A DNA stretch of 64,000 nucleotides from Streptococcus mitis (GTDB lineage Bacteria; Bacillota; Bacilli; Lactobacillales; Streptococcaceae). This document shows positions 19,823-29,245 of the stretch, piece by piece. The stretch is from assembly GCF_009496155.1 (NCBI RefSeq), contig NZ_WIJP01000015.1, forward strand, positions 1-64,000, written 5' to 3'. The notes under the pieces were generated by a model, which was not told the origin of the DNA, made no database searches, and saw only the letters and a list, made by a program, of their open reading frames with translations. How positions within the stretch are numbered: position 1 is the stretch's first letter; every line of letters begins with the position of its first letter. The position numbers and the translations under genes are program-made.

Positions 19823-22800
19823 CTAGTTAATTTCTAAGCTACTTTGATAAGCATCTAAAATGTCAATAGTATCTCTTATAATAGGGCTCTGTGTGGCTTT
19901 GTAAAGAGATTTATTCCCAATAATATAAAACTCTTCTTTAGCCCTAGTCACTGCAACGTTTAAAATATTGGGTTCAGAGACAGCCCAGCGAGCAGCTCCC
20001 TCACTCATATTATCTGCTCCAAGCACAAAATATACAATCTTATTTTCTTTTCCTTGGAAAGTATGTACCGTCCCTACATTTATAGGTTTTCCATTTTCCC
20101 GCTTTGTGAAACCGATTTTATCTAGTTCTTTCGCTAGTTGAACCGATACATTTTTAAAAGGAGTAATGACATAAATATCATCAAATTCCTCATGTCTTTT
20201 CTGCAACTCTTCTTTCAAATAATCAGCTTGCTCAGGAACAAATTTATCCTTAGCACCTCCACCAACGTCAAACCATTCTCCCAGACCTCGAGCTTCTTCC
20301 TTTCCTTGAACCATTAAATTATCATAAGAAATTTTATTGGAAATACTGAACATCGGATCACTAGAACGACGATGAACCCAGAGAGGAAGTCCTATCCATG
20401 TCCCATCTTGTTTTTTAAAACCATATCTACTAGCAGAATCCATCAATTCTTGCGTTGATGATACAAGATATTTAGAGTCTATCTTGTGGTGCTGTGCTAA
20501 AAATCCTAAAATATTTTTATCCATAGTCTGTACTGGTTGTATTTGAGAAGGATCCCCAACAGCCATAATATGCTTACTTCTAAAAATAGCCCCCACACTT
20601 GCTTGAGGTAATGCCTGACCAGCTTCATCAATAAATATATTACCGATACTATTTTCAGGCAAACACCAAAACATGGAATTAAAGCTTGCAAAAGTTGTAC
20701 TAATAACTGGAACAGTGAAATTAATCCAATCCCATGCAGTTTTATATAAATCACTAGCATTATCTCTCATTGAATAGTTTTGAGGTTTCTCCCAAATCCA
20801 TAACGCTTTTTCAAAATGCTTTTTATTGTCATATATAAATTGTTTTCTAACTGCAAGTGCTTTAATAAACAAACGACTCTGCTCTTCTAGATAGGCATCA
20901 TCAAACCAAAAATTTGATACTTGCAGCTCTTCATACGGAACGGAAAAATTCAACTTATTAACTGTACATGTAGCAAGTTCCGATTGTAATTTCAAAATTT
21001 TTTCCTGATGACGAATTAATTTATCTTCTTGTTTAGATTTCCATTCATTATACCTCTGTTGCCTTTGACTCAATTGATTTAATTCAAGTTCATGCATTTT
21101 TATCTCTTTTTGCAAACCGTGGCAATATTGACTTTCATTATGTACTTTCTTCAGTTCTGCTTTTAGACTTTCATTTGCTTGATTCAATCTCGTAAAATAA
21201 GTATCTAATTTCGATGGTGTGAAAAGTCTTTTTAACCATAAGAAACGTGGAGCTTGTAATTTTATCAACTCGACATCTTGTGTTGCTATCTGTTTGTTAA
21301 CATTTAACATAGAAATAAGATGCTCGCGTTCAGACAGCTCAGTTTCTATTTTCTTTTTACTATTTTCTAATTGAGTATATTTATCCCGTATTTTAGATAG
21401 TTCTGAACGTCTTTGAGCATCATCCTGATGAAACTCTATCTCAACCTGCTGGTAAGCATTTTTCAATTTTACATGCAATCGAATCTTATCTGCTATCTCT
21501 TGCATCTTTTCTCTTTTATCAAACAGCTTCTGATATTGAATTTTAAACTCTTCGTATACTGATGGATTCGATTGAAATTTATCCGAATTCAACTCTTGTC
21601 GTATTGCTTTTAAAACATTTTGCAGACGGTCTCTATTCTGTTTTTTTCCACCTTCTATCGAAAATAATCCCCAATGTTTTTTGTCGTTAGAAACATCTTC
21701 ATCTTCTAACAATAAATCATTACTGATTTCAGCAAAATAATTAATTTTCTTTAATTCATCTAACCAATTTGATTTCTGATAGATTTCTTTTCTTTGGGGT
21801 AATTCATTAACAATATTTTTAACAGCTCCATTGTTAGAACTTGCAACTACGATTCCTTTATCTGCAATTTCTTTTGGTAATTTTGCAATAAGATAAGGAT
21901 TGTCATGATAAACTAGATTCCCTTTAAGTTTAGGATCCGATAATTCACTAATAATTCTAGCTTGTTCCGTTACCAAATCTGCAAAAATGTCTTTTAAAAG
22001 TGTCGTTTTACCAGTCCCCGGAGGTCCATTGACACTTCTTACCTCCTCATCCGCATTTGAAGCTAGATTTACAGCTACTTGTTGCATCATAGAAAGAGCA
22101 TATCTAGGGTTACTAGGAAATCTTCCTAATGGATAATTTTTCGGTTCAAGTATTGTTTCTAAATCTTTGGGATTAAAATAGTATGATTCTTTATTGCTGT
22201 CCAGATTGACCCTTACAGAATCGAATCCTGACAAATAACTATTGAGATTTTCATTATAAATTGATTTTGCATATTTCAAATCCTTTAGAAAAAATGAATG
22301 TAAATTTATTTCGTCATCAAAATTCTTAACAAAATAATATCTGCAATCACTTGGTGAAATCTCATACTTTTTGAGAAGTTTACTAAAAACTTCGTTGAAC
22401 TCTCCATCAAGAAACGCCTGACCTAATTGTTCTCGAAGCTCATTTTCTGCTATTAAGAAATCTTTAGGCAATTCCCTATTTTTGAAAATTTGCCCACTCA
22501 TAGTTAAAAAAAACTTATCAGCTAAGAACTTCAAATCTTTATCAAAGTATAGAGCAAAAGTAAATTTATAAGAAGCTCTTCCCAATTCTTCCTCTGTCTC
22601 CTTTAAATTGTATTTGCCTCTTAACACTTCAATAATTTTTCGAAAAGGGAAAATTCCACAATAAACAGCAATCCCTGAACTAGATTTTAATTTTTGACGT
22701 TTAAAAAAATCTTTTAATATGGATTGATAATCATCCCCTTGAAAAATTTTATACTTAGAATCACTTTTTTCAATATTCCCTTCTGATAATTGTTCTACTG

Positions 22801-22840
22801 TAATCCAAGCATCTAATATTTGATTATGACTACTTCTCAT
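19823..22840 (-). CDS. Large SF1 (UPF1-like) helicase with coiled-coil insert, putative defence protein
   Basis: 1005 residues from ATG 22838-22840, 5 nt behind AGGAG; alternatives at 22843 and 22870 have poorer spacing. Walker [10 protein letters not shown] (272-280), a long coiled coil between about 400 and 630 splitting the first RecA domain, DEAG box near 740 ([12 protein letters not shown]), GDPSQIQPV, and motifs [13 protein letters not shown] and [11 protein letters not shown]. This is the AAA_11/AAA_12 layout seen in many stand-alone defence helicases. It sits between the end of a broken acetyltransferase and valS and appears inserted into that operon. Function unknown; anti-phage or nucleic-acid processing is inference. 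Confidence 0.82.
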   Translation of the reverse strand: MRSSHNQILDAWITVEQLSEGNIEKSDSKYKIFQGDDYQSILKDFFKRQKLKSSSGIAVYCGIFPFRKIIEVLRGKYNLKETEEELGRASYKFTFALYFDKDLKFLADKFFLTMSGQIFKNRELPKDFLIAENELREQLGQAFLDGEFNEVFSKLLKKYEISPSDCRYYFVKNFDDEINLHSFFLKDLKYAKSIYNENLNSYLSGFDSVRVNLDSNKESYYFNPKDLETILEPKNYPLGRFPSNPRYALSMMQQVAVNLASNADEEVRSVNGPPGTGKTTLLKDIFADLVTEQARIISELSDPKLKGNLVYHDNPYLIAKLPKEIADKGIVVASSNNGAVKNIVNELPQRKEIYQKSNWLDELKKINYFAEISNDLLLEDEDVSNDKKHWGLFSIEGGKKQNRDRLQNVLKAIRQELNSDKFQSNPSVYEEFKIQYQKLFDKREKMQEIADKIRLHVKLKNAYQQVEIEFHQDDAQRRSELSKIRDKYTQLENSKKKIETELSEREHLISMLNVNKQIATQDVELIKLQAPRFLWLKRLFTPSKLDTYFTRLNQANESLKAELKKVHNESQYCHGLQKEIKMHELELNQLSQRQQRYNEWKSKQEDKLIRHQEKILKLQSELATCTVNKLNFSVPYEELQVSNFWFDDAYLEEQSRLFIKALAVRKQFIYDNKKHFEKALWIWEKPQNYSMRDNASDLYKTAWDWINFTVPVISTTFASFNSMFWCLPENSIGNIFIDEAGQALPQASVGAIFRSKHIMAVGDPSQIQPVQTMDKNILGFLAQHHKIDSKYLVSSTQELMDSASRYGFKKQDGTWIGLPLWVHRRSSDPMFSISNKISYDNLMVQGKEEARGLGEWFDVGGGAKDKFVPEQADYLKEELQKRHEEFDDIYVITPFKNVSVQLAKELDKIGFTKRENGKPINVGTVHTFQGKENKIVYFVLGADNMSEGAARWAVSEPNILNVAVTRAKEEFYIIGNKSLYKATQSPIIRDTIDILDAYQSSLEIN

Positions 22841-22851
22841 CATGTCTCCTC

Positions 22852-23358
22852 TTAAAGAATATAAAAACAAGAATATATCTTACTCGTAAAAAAACTCCCC
22901 CACTCACTCCTCAGCAAGCCATATCTCAAATCATCACAGCGGTTGCCTCGGGCATCTTTACGGTCTCTTATGCGAGCTTCGAGGGTAAAGTCAAGCTTTT
23001 CTGCGACTCGTTGACTTTGGACATTATAGCCAAAACAAGTTAGTTCAATCTTGTGAAGACCTAGTTCTCTAAAAGCTATGTCAATCAAGGCACGCGCTGC
23101 TTCTGGCACATAACCTCGTCCCCAATAGTCTGGGTGCAAGGTGTAGCCAATCTCCAGTACATCGTCTTCGTGCCGATGGTTGAAGTCAACAGAACCAACG
23201 ATCTCATCCGTTCCTTTGACAACAATCCCGTAGCCTGCTGGGTAAGAAACTTATGAACGACTAGCATAATCAAAGATATCCTCTGCATCCGCCACTGTAC
23301 GGACTCGTAAGACCAGACGCTCTGTTTCCAACCGTTCTGGTAACTCAGCTCTTGTCAT
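22852..23358 (-). pseudogene. GNAT (RimJ/RimL type) acetyltransferase, disrupted
   Basis: From ATG 23356-23358 the frame reads MTRAELPERLETERLVLRVR and meets an in-frame TAA after FDYASRS (near 23252). It then continues VSYPAGYGIVVKG to GYTLHPDYWGRGY (acetyl-CoA loop) and AEKLDFTLEARIRD. Compared with the family, about 20 residues are also missing around the stop, and the C-terminus after LLRSEW runs into unrelated sequence at the helicase start. The start overlaps the flavin reductase stop by 14 bp. Confidence 0.85.
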
Positions 23359-23923
23359 CCTTCTTCCTCGCTTTTTTGATGAAACTCCCCTTAATATCTA
23401 CACGCTTGTCCAGATAACGATAGACGCGCTGATAGCCATCTCCCATGAAATATGTTGGGGCAAACAGTTCATTTCTAAAATGCCCCTTTTCATCCAAAAG
23501 TTCTGGGTCAACAAGTCGCTCAACAATCTTAGCAAAGATATGGCAGATTCCATCTTCCTCGATAATCCGATCTACCTGACAATCCAAAATGACTGGACAA
23601 TCCTCTAAAATCGGTGCCTGAGTTCGTTCAGAAATTTCATAATGCACTCCCAAACGTTCCAATTTCTCCTGATGACTGATAAAACCAGCCTGCTCCATCT
23701 CGAGCATGAGATTTTCATCAGGAATATTCACAGTAAACTTCTGGTAATGCTTGATTTGCTCAGCCACATTTTCCTCAGCTCCGACACCAATGACTAGCCA
23801 ATCTCCTAGACTATAAGAGGAACTACAGGTCGTGATGTTATATCCAAAATTCTGATCTTGATATCCTAAAATAAAAACAGGAAAGCCATAGTATAGTTTA
23901 TTAGTTTTAAATGATTGTTTCAT
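23345..23923 (-). CDS. Flavin reductase-like (FMN-binding split barrel) protein
   Basis: 192 residues of the flavoredoxin/flavin reductase family: a split-barrel domain with the NITTCSSSYSLGDWLVIGVG region near the FMN site and no heme or Fe-S motifs. It probably transfers electrons through bound FMN; the partner is unknown. First gene after the T-box leader, RBS AAAGGAGG; the broken GNAT gene, helicase and valS follow. Confidence 0.83.
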   Translation of the reverse strand: MKQSFKTNKLYYGFPVFILGYQDQNFGYNITTCSSSYSLGDWLVIGVGAEENVAEQIKHYQKFTVNIPDENLMLEMEQAGFISHQEKLERLGVHYEISERTQAPILEDCPVILDCQVDRIIEEDGICHIFAKIVERLVDPELLDEKGHFRNELFAPTYFMGDGYQRVYRYLDKRVDIKGSFIKKARKKDDKS

Positions 23924-23950
23924 AACAACCTCCTTTGACTAAGACACAAA

Positions 23951-24156
23951 AGAAAAGCCCTGCCATCTACATGACAGGGACGAATGTATTTATCCGCGGT
24001 ACCACCCAATTTCGGGCAGTTGCCCGCAACTTTAGTCTTTAAAAGAAAAGACATAATTTTATTTCATTTTCATCCATCAGCAACCAGTTTTGACACATTT
24101 GTGGACTTCTCAGCGCCGCCACTTTCTGTAAAATGCGGGATTCAAAACACCTCTAA
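23951..24156 (-). ncRNA. T-box leader (tRNA-Val sensing inferred) of the valS operon
   Basis: Minus strand GGGTGGTACCGCGG at 24007-23994 is the T-box sequence that pairs with the NCCA end of uncharged tRNA. Upstream are a stem I with GCTGAGAAG apical loop elements. Downstream is a terminator (CCCTGTC / GGCAGGG plus CTTTTCTTTT, 23951-23979). A GTC followed by A beside the stem GTTTT/AAAAC is a plausible valine specifier, and valS is the only synthetase in the operon. The fold was traced by eye. Confidence 0.9.
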
Positions 24157-24163
24157 TGGCTCT

Positions 24164-24169
24164 ATTGTA
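24164..24169 (-). promoter_or_regulatory. Promoter (-10) of the T-box operon
   Basis: Extended -10 TGCTACAAT on the minus strand, about 8 bp before the inferred start of the T-box leader. Confidence 0.7.
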
Positions 24170-24205
24170 GCAAGATTTTTTCGGAAATGCAAGGCACAAG
24201 AAAGA

Positions 24206-24601
24206 TTACTTGAACTTGATGCCATTTTCTTTCAATTTCTTGATGGTAGCTGGGCCGATTCCTTTCAAGGCAAGGAGTTCTTTTTCAGTCCAGTTTTTGA
24301 AATCTGAAGCAGACTTGATTCCTTCATCATAGAAAGTCTTAGCACGATCAAGTGGAAGTCCACCCAAGTTTGCTGCAAAATCTTCTACAGAATTGGCTAC
24401 TTTTTGAGCTTGCTCTTTGGTAGCTTCTACTGCTTGTTCAACTTTTTTAGAAACAGCTTTACCAGCTTGGCTTGCTGACTGTTCTGCACGTTTTACGACT
24501 TTTTTTGTCTCTTCTACAACCTTAGTCACAGTACTTGAAAAAGCACCTGCACGACGGAGGCTATTTCGTAATTGTTTTTTACGATTGAGTTTCTTTGACA
24601 T
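24206..24601 (-). CDS. Helix-hairpin-helix protein with Lys-rich N-terminus
   Basis: 131 residues. The first 30 residues are strongly basic (MSKKLNRKKQLRNSLRRAG). A charged, probably helical alanine/lysine/glutamate-rich middle (about 30-75) and a C-terminal HhH motif LLALKGIGPATIKKLKENGI (about 108-127) follow. HhH motifs bind DNA backbone non-specifically, so a nucleoid-associated or DNA-handling role is likely but untested. The upstream DUF1912-DUF438 block runs in the same direction. Confidence 0.75.
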   Translation of the reverse strand: MSKKLNRKKQLRNSLRRAGAFSSTVTKVVEETKKVVKRAEQSASQAGKAVSKKVEQAVEATKEQAQKVANSVEDFAANLGGLPLDRAKTFYDEGIKSASDFKNWTEKELLALKGIGPATIKKLKENGIKFK

Positions 24602-24618
24602 GATAAAATCCTTTCAAT

Positions 24619-24648
24619 AAAAAACCCCTGCTCTGACAAGGATTTAAT
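24619..24648 (-). terminator. Weak terminator between DUF1912 and HhH genes
   Basis: Short stem CCTTG / CAGGG followed by GTTTTTT on the minus strand. Confidence 0.45.
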
Positions 24649-24696
24649 AAAAGTATTTTATCAAGATTTTAGTAAAAAATCAAGAATCTATCTCGT

Positions 24697-24951
24697 TTAA
24701 TAATTTCGCTCACCAAACAAGCCATCTGGCAAATCATGGAATCCCTTGCCTGCTTTGAAGTTTTCAAACTTACTAAGCAAGAACTGATAAGCATCCAAGC
24801 GACTTTCGTAGCGAATCATGGCATCTTTGGCACGCTCGTCTTGGTCTTCTTCGTAGACTTTTTGGCTTTCCTTATGCGCCATGTCGTTAATCATAATCTG
24901 AGTATTAACCCAAGCTTCAAATTCCTTCATAAATTCTTGTTCGTAACTCAT
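24697..24951 (-). CDS. DUF1912 family protein
   Basis: 84 residues, a soluble, highly charged, all-helical small protein typical of streptococci (FMKEFEAWVNTQIMINDMA, DAYQFLLSKFENF). Function unknown. It starts 10 bp after the DUF438 gene stop, RBS AAGGAG, and so belongs to the same operon. Confidence 0.8.
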   Translation of the reverse strand: MSYEQEFMKEFEAWVNTQIMINDMAHKESQKVYEEDQDERAKDAMIRYESRLDAYQFLLSKFENFKAGKGFHDLPDGLFGERNY

Positions 24952-24961
24952 TTTTTTCTCC

Positions 24962-26296
24962 TTATTCTAGTCCACGGAAATAGTCCGTATCAATCTCACG
25001 GTAGGGCTGGATATCCTGAACGTATTCCAGCACACCTTGGAATTCTCCGTTTTCATCGTGCACTGCGGCGTAAGTGATGTGGACAAACTTACCTCGCGAC
25101 TCAGACTTGAACCACATCTCATACTTGTCCTTGACTCCCTCACGAAGACCCTTCATGATAGTCTTGACCTTGTCCAAATACTTAGGCGGATGACAGAGTT
25201 CGACATTGCGCCCGACTTGGGACGGTGTCCGTTTGAAAATCATCTCATCAGCTGGCGTATTGTCATTATAATACTGGAAAATATCGTCCTTATTGACAAA
25301 GGTAATCTCCATAGGAAGGTGATTGAGGATGAGATTGGCCTGCTCGACCGATAGATAGCCATTCCCAAAAGCCTGTTGACTATGGCGGTCCAGCACTGCT
25401 TCCTTTTCCTTAGGGGTAAAGGTAATGGTAAACTGTCCTTCTGGCGTATCGATAACTTGTTGAACTTGCCCCTCTGCCGTATCTAGCTGTACAGGCTCCC
25501 CTGCAATCTTTTCCTCAACAAAGCTCTGTCGTTCTGGCACCCATTTCTCAGACGGACGGATGATGGCATAACCATAGGCATCGCTCTCCTCCGCAATCTG
25601 AAGCCAGTCATCCTGAGTGAAAGACTCAAGGAGAATCATAAGGAGGATGGACTCTTCCTTGAAAATCATACTTTCAAACTCTGTCGCAAAGGCTTCAAAA
25701 TCTTCTTTTACAGTGGAAATCGGCACTTCAGGTAGTGACTTGGCTGTCTCTAAAGCTGTTTGAAAGAGTTCTCTGATCTGATCATCCACTCCCCACATAA
25801 CTTTGGGAGGCGAATCGTGCCCATAACGCTCCATGATGGGGAAGAAGAGCTCTTCCTTGCGCTGGTAGTGGATGTCAAATTGCCCCACAAGTCCCATCTG
25901 ACGCACCAAGCCCTTACGCATCTCCACCAGCATTTCTTCATCTTCCATAGACTCATAGGTATCTAACAATCTACGAATGCGAATCAAGGCAGCACGGAGA
26001 GCCAGATTTTCTTCTTTAAAAATCCGAACTGGGTGACCTGGGTGCTCGGTATCTGCAACTTCGACAGCCTTAACAGCATTTTTAAAAAGATTGGCATGGA
26101 CATCACAGAGTTCCATGACATCTTCAAAGGTGACACCTGAGTCTGAGTTCATCAGCTCGTGTTCCATGAGGGAAATCTCGATGGCTGAAACGCCTGTAAA
26201 GGTCGCATCAAAACGCGCCTGAACCGACTCAGGAGAGGCGCCATTATGCAATTCTAACAAAATATCCCGTAGGACATGAATCCGTTCATCTGCCAT
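24962..26296 (-). CDS. DUF438 / hemerythrin HHE / PAS protein
   Basis: 444 residues. N-terminal DUF438 (about 1-75, with HELMNSD), a hemerythrin-like HHE domain in the middle (HPGHPVRIFKEEN, MGLVGQFDIHYQRKEELFFP: His/Glu ligands for a di-iron centre), and a C-terminal PAS domain (about 300-430, LPMEITFVNKDDIFQYYN). Its start overlaps the stop of the DUF1858 gene (TAATG). The architecture suggests oxygen, NO or redox sensing in the cytoplasm; this is inference. Confidence 0.87.
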   Translation of the reverse strand: MADERIHVLRDILLELHNGASPESVQARFDATFTGVSAIEISLMEHELMNSDSGVTFEDVMELCDVHANLFKNAVKAVEVADTEHPGHPVRIFKEENLALRAALIRIRRLLDTYESMEDEEMLVEMRKGLVRQMGLVGQFDIHYQRKEELFFPIMERYGHDSPPKVMWGVDDQIRELFQTALETAKSLPEVPISTVKEDFEAFATEFESMIFKEESILLMILLESFTQDDWLQIAEESDAYGYAIIRPSEKWVPERQSFVEEKIAGEPVQLDTAEGQVQQVIDTPEGQFTITFTPKEKEAVLDRHSQQAFGNGYLSVEQANLILNHLPMEITFVNKDDIFQYYNDNTPADEMIFKRTPSQVGRNVELCHPPKYLDKVKTIMKGLREGVKDKYEMWFKSESRGKFVHITYAAVHDENGEFQGVLEYVQDIQPYREIDTDYFRGLE

Positions 26297-26529
26297 TAGT
26301 CTAATCCAATCACTTCGTAGCCATTCGCTTCCAGTGTACGGACAATCTTGTCCATAGGAGTTCCTTCCAGCTTAGAACCCTGTTTAAGTGATACCTTGCG
26401 ACCGATAGTATTACGCATCAAGGGATTAGCAAGAGGTTTAAAACCCAGCTCTACTAGGATTTCCAAGACTTCTGGATGCTTATCCACCACTTCTGCAACA
26501 GGAATTGACACATCGATGATATTGTCCAT
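26296..26529 (-). CDS. DUF1858 domain protein
   Basis: 77 residues from ATG 26529; the upstream ATG at 26541 contains the Shine-Dalgarno GGAGG. DUF1858 region IIDVSIPVAEVVDKHPEVLEI with GFKPLANPLMRNTIGR. The family usually pairs with DUF438/hemerythrin proteins in Fe-S or NO-related contexts (ScdA-like), as it does here. Confidence 0.83.
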   Translation of the reverse strand: MDNIIDVSIPVAEVVDKHPEVLEILVELGFKPLANPLMRNTIGRKVSLKQGSKLEGTPMDKIVRTLEANGYEVIGLD

Positions 26530-26570
26530 GACGACCTCCATTATCGTTTATAAATGATATTATTTATTTT

Positions 26571-26579
26571 ATTATACCA
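26571..26579 (-). promoter_or_regulatory. Extended -10 promoter of the DUF1858-DUF438-DUF1912 operon
   Basis: Minus strand TGGTATAAT, about 40 bp before the start codon. Confidence 0.65.
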
Positions 26580-26592
26580 TAAGGAAAGAGAT

Positions 26593-26623
26593 TAAAAAAC
26601 TAGCAGTACAAGACTTGCTAGTT
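26593..26623 (-). terminator. Terminator of the EcsC-like operon
   Basis: Minus strand stem AACTAGCA / TGCTAGTT and TTTTTT tail, just past the 50-codon gene. Confidence 0.85.
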
Positions 26624-26644
26624 CCCCACGACTTGGATTACTAT

Positions 26645-26797
26645 CTAAATAAGTTTAAAGAGCCAATCCAATAGTTTAAATAATAGCTTGTAAAACAGCA
26701 GTTGGACTGCAAAAGAGATAATCATCCACAAGAATTTCACAATCCCAAAAATTGGTTTGATAAAAATAATGGCAAGAAGACCCCAGAAAAATTTCAT
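26645..26797 (-). CDS. Small hydrophobic membrane protein (50 aa)
   Basis: ATG 26797 to TAG 26645. The product starts MKFFWGLLAIIFIKPIFGI and is hydrophobic throughout, with few charges, consistent with one or two membrane helices. It overlaps the last bases of the upstream 60-residue gene and is followed by a good terminator, so it is the last gene of a translationally coupled operon. Function unknown. Confidence 0.65.
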   Translation of the reverse strand: MKFFWGLLAIIFIKPIFGIVKFLWMIISFAVQLLFYKLLFKLLDWLFKLI

Positions 26798-26976
26798 TTT
26801 CTATCCTCTGGCTTGATGAGCCACCGAGCCGTATCCATTAGCTTGTCTGCAATAAAAAGTTTCCCCAGACCGACAACGGCGTGGTCATCTTTCTTTATCG
26901 TTTTCATCACTTTTACACCTTGCATGGTCAAAAAGTAATTCCCATAAGTTTTAGCTAGAATTTTTATGAGTCCCAT
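26794..26976 (-). CDS. Small conserved protein (60 aa), EcsC-operon
   Basis: 60 residues from ATG 26974-26976 (MGLIKILAKTYGNYF), which has RBS AAGGAGAG inside the end of the upstream gene. The longer frame to 27045 runs through that gene. Basic, with one short hydrophobic stretch. Not recognised. It sits one base past the upstream stop. Confidence 0.65.
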   Translation of the reverse strand: MGLIKILAKTYGNYFLTMQGVKVMKTIKKDDHAVVGLGKLFIADKLMDTARWLIKPEDRK

Positions 26977-26977
26977 A

Positions 26978-27757
26978 TCACTCTCCTTCGATGATTTCAG
27001 CCTCTTTTCGGATCGTTTCAACATCTTCTTGATATTGAACTTCACTATAGTTGACTAGCTTGGATAATTCTTTCTGCAAGCTTTCCCCCATTGGTTTCAT
27101 AGTTGCAAAGGTTAAACCACCTGAAATGATACCTCCCAAGATAGGAATAAATTTCCCCATTCCTTTGGCCAGCCCTCCCTTGGTCAGATTCACACCAAAT
27201 ATTTTTAAGACTTTTTTCAAAATAGGGTACCAAAGCGTCTTTGTTAACGCTTTATTAGGTACTGTTTTCATTACCTGTTTGGCAATTGTTATACCACCAG
27301 CACGTAGCAAGGCAGCGGTTCCATTTACCCCCAACATGACGCCTAGATAAAGCAAGAGGGTATTTTGAGCATCTTCACTCAACTCATCGCGTGAAGCCCA
27401 AAGATCCTCATAACCATAAATATAACCTAATTCTTGAGCCAATTTCAGAGAAAAACCATAAAATTGAGCCACATCAGCTGGAATGGTAATTGCCATAGCA
27501 ATCCCTCCAGGTAATCCTGCAACAACAGACGTTCCACTCGCCAATAAAACATTATCCCGAATACAGGCATTAGCCACTCGATCTAAGGTTTCTTGAGATA
27601 AGAGAGACGTTGGGCCTTGTTCTAATAAAGTAGGAATGTCCTGTGGATCCAATTCTTTGGAAAACTTATCCACTAAAAATTTCGAACGATCAACCTTAAC
27701 AACAGGTAGTTTCACCACTTGTTGCAATACTTGCATAGCCAACTCTTGTTCAGCCAT
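26978..27757 (-). CDS. EcsC-like family protein
   Basis: 259 residues from ATG 27757, RBS AAGGAG. The middle (about 75-130) carries small-residue-rich GGIAMAITIPADVAQFYGF and LAQELGYIYGYEDLW, which fit the EcsC family (PPADVxQFY-LAxxLAYLYG). A second glycine-rich amphipathic region (MGKFIPILGGIISGG) follows near 215. Function of the family is unknown; a peripheral membrane association is likely. First of three coupled genes. Confidence 0.65.
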   Translation of the reverse strand: MAEQELAMQVLQQVVKLPVVKVDRSKFLVDKFSKELDPQDIPTLLEQGPTSLLSQETLDRVANACIRDNVLLASGTSVVAGLPGGIAMAITIPADVAQFYGFSLKLAQELGYIYGYEDLWASRDELSEDAQNTLLLYLGVMLGVNGTAALLRAGGITIAKQVMKTVPNKALTKTLWYPILKKVLKIFGVNLTKGGLAKGMGKFIPILGGIISGGLTFATMKPMGESLQKELSKLVNYSEVQYQEDVETIRKEAEIIEGE

Positions 27758-27994
27758 ATACAAACTCCTTTTACTTCTGTAAGTTATATTCTATGATAGC
27801 ATACTCTTTTAAAGTATGTTTCAAATCCCCCTCAAAAATTTTCAAAAAATCCTTAGCAACTTATTTGTTAAAGAACTTTAATAGTCTTTGTAGAGACAAC
27901 TCGAATATTCAACTCTACCTTTACAACTTGATATTCTATCTATGAACGATAGTCTATTGTTGTTTCAACTAAAATGTTCCTTGAATACACACTA

Positions 27995-28100
27995 ATACTC
28001 TTCGAAAATCAAATTCAAACCACGTCAGCGTCGCCTTACCGTACCCAAGTACAGCTTGCGGCTAGCTTCCTAGTTTGCTTTTTGATTTTCATTGAGTATA
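27995..28100 (+). repeat. BOX element (boxA-boxC, no boxB)
   Basis: Starts ATACTCTTCGAAAATCAAA with AACCACGTCAGCGTCGCC (boxA) and ends GATTTTCATTGAGTATA (boxC), in plus orientation. The remaining 27758-27994 holds no gene that I can see. Confidence 0.93.
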
Positions 28101-28123
28101 ACTATGAACTTTCGAGTTTCATT

Positions 28124-29233
28124 TTATAAATCCATAATTTCTTTTTTCTTTCGATCAAATTCTTCTTGAGATAGTATCCCTGCATCTAAAAGAGATTTTA
28201 GTTTTGTAAGTGCTTCGATTTGCTCATCTAATGATAAACTTGCTTTCATGGCTTTTTCATCTAAACTTTGAACCATATTCATTCCAAATATCATTCCAGC
28301 ACTATCACCTAGACCATGTTGCTCCACTCCTGATGCAATTTTTTGTTGTGCTGCAATATTAGAAGATTTCTGCGATACATCATCATAAGCTTTTAAATTC
28401 ATCTTATTTGATGAAAATTGTTTAACCAATTCCTTAGATTCTGGTGAGAACTCAATATTAGCAATGGCAACTTTTACAATCTCAAATCCAAAACGTTCTT
28501 TCCAAGTCCCTGCATACTGTCCATCATTTGATACTTGTTCTGCAAGAATTGAAGCTTGTGAGGGTAATTGTGAAATACGATAAGTTGTGGACAAAGAATT
28601 AAGTGCAACAATAAAAGATTGAAGAAATTCTGTCACTATTTGTGATCTAGCTTGAGCGCTATCAAAGGTATAATAAGTCACATTGGCAGGAAGAAAATTT
28701 CTGATAAATTGCTTAGCATCTGTAATTTGGATAGAAAATGTTCCAAAAGCACGTACTTCTAAATCTGTCCCATAAAACAAATCATTATACATGACTGGAC
28801 CACGAGTCCCAAATTTAATATCACGAATTTCTCTCAAATTAACAAAACAAATCTGTTTTTGCTGATCACTTTGGCCACCGAATCCAACACGATTAACAAC
28901 ATTGTCAAACAGTGACTTTTTCAATCCATCACCGTTAAAAACACTGCTTTCACCATTTTGGTATTCATATCCACCTGGTTCTGTAATAATTTCCTCTATA
29001 CCAGACTGACTAAAGATAAAGGCAGCAGTATTTTCTGGAATAAAAATCTTGGATCCGTTGGAAATAACACCTACAGATCCCTTCGTATTGACACCCCTAC
29101 CATTATTACTTTCTTGAACAATACCTGGACTTACAGCTGTATGTTCATCAAAAGCTTGAACTGTGATAATTTCTTTCCACTGATCTGCAAATGTCCCACC
29201 AATAGAATCTGTAATTGCTTTTATCAACCCCAT
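28124..29233 (-). CDS. SPFH-domain (YdjI-like) protein with C-terminal SHOCT
   Basis: 369 residues. An SPFH/band-7-like domain (about 50-280; VMYNDLFYGTDLEVRAFGTFSIQ, FAIANIEF-like helices) is followed by an Ala/Gln-rich helix and a C-terminal SHOCT motif (LTKLKSLLDAGILSQEEFD near the end). Bacillus YdjI and similar virion core-like proteins act with zinc-ribbon partners at membranes under stress. The next gene upstream encodes such a partner. No signal peptide. Confidence 0.82.
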   Translation of the reverse strand: MGLIKAITDSIGGTFADQWKEIITVQAFDEHTAVSPGIVQESNNGRGVNTKGSVGVISNGSKIFIPENTAAFIFSQSGIEEIITEPGGYEYQNGESSVFNGDGLKKSLFDNVVNRVGFGGQSDQQKQICFVNLREIRDIKFGTRGPVMYNDLFYGTDLEVRAFGTFSIQITDAKQFIRNFLPANVTYYTFDSAQARSQIVTEFLQSFIVALNSLSTTYRISQLPSQASILAEQVSNDGQYAGTWKERFGFEIVKVAIANIEFSPESKELVKQFSSNKMNLKAYDDVSQKSSNIAAQQKIASGVEQHGLGDSAGMIFGMNMVQSLDEKAMKASLSLDEQIEALTKLKSLLDAGILSQEEFDRKKKEIMDL

Positions 29234-29245
29234 TTAATTGCCCCC

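Noticed and set aside
23085..23288. 67-codon ORF in the acetyltransferase region
   Set aside because: It is in another frame from the GNAT gene; the GNAT frame with one stop gives clear family motifs.
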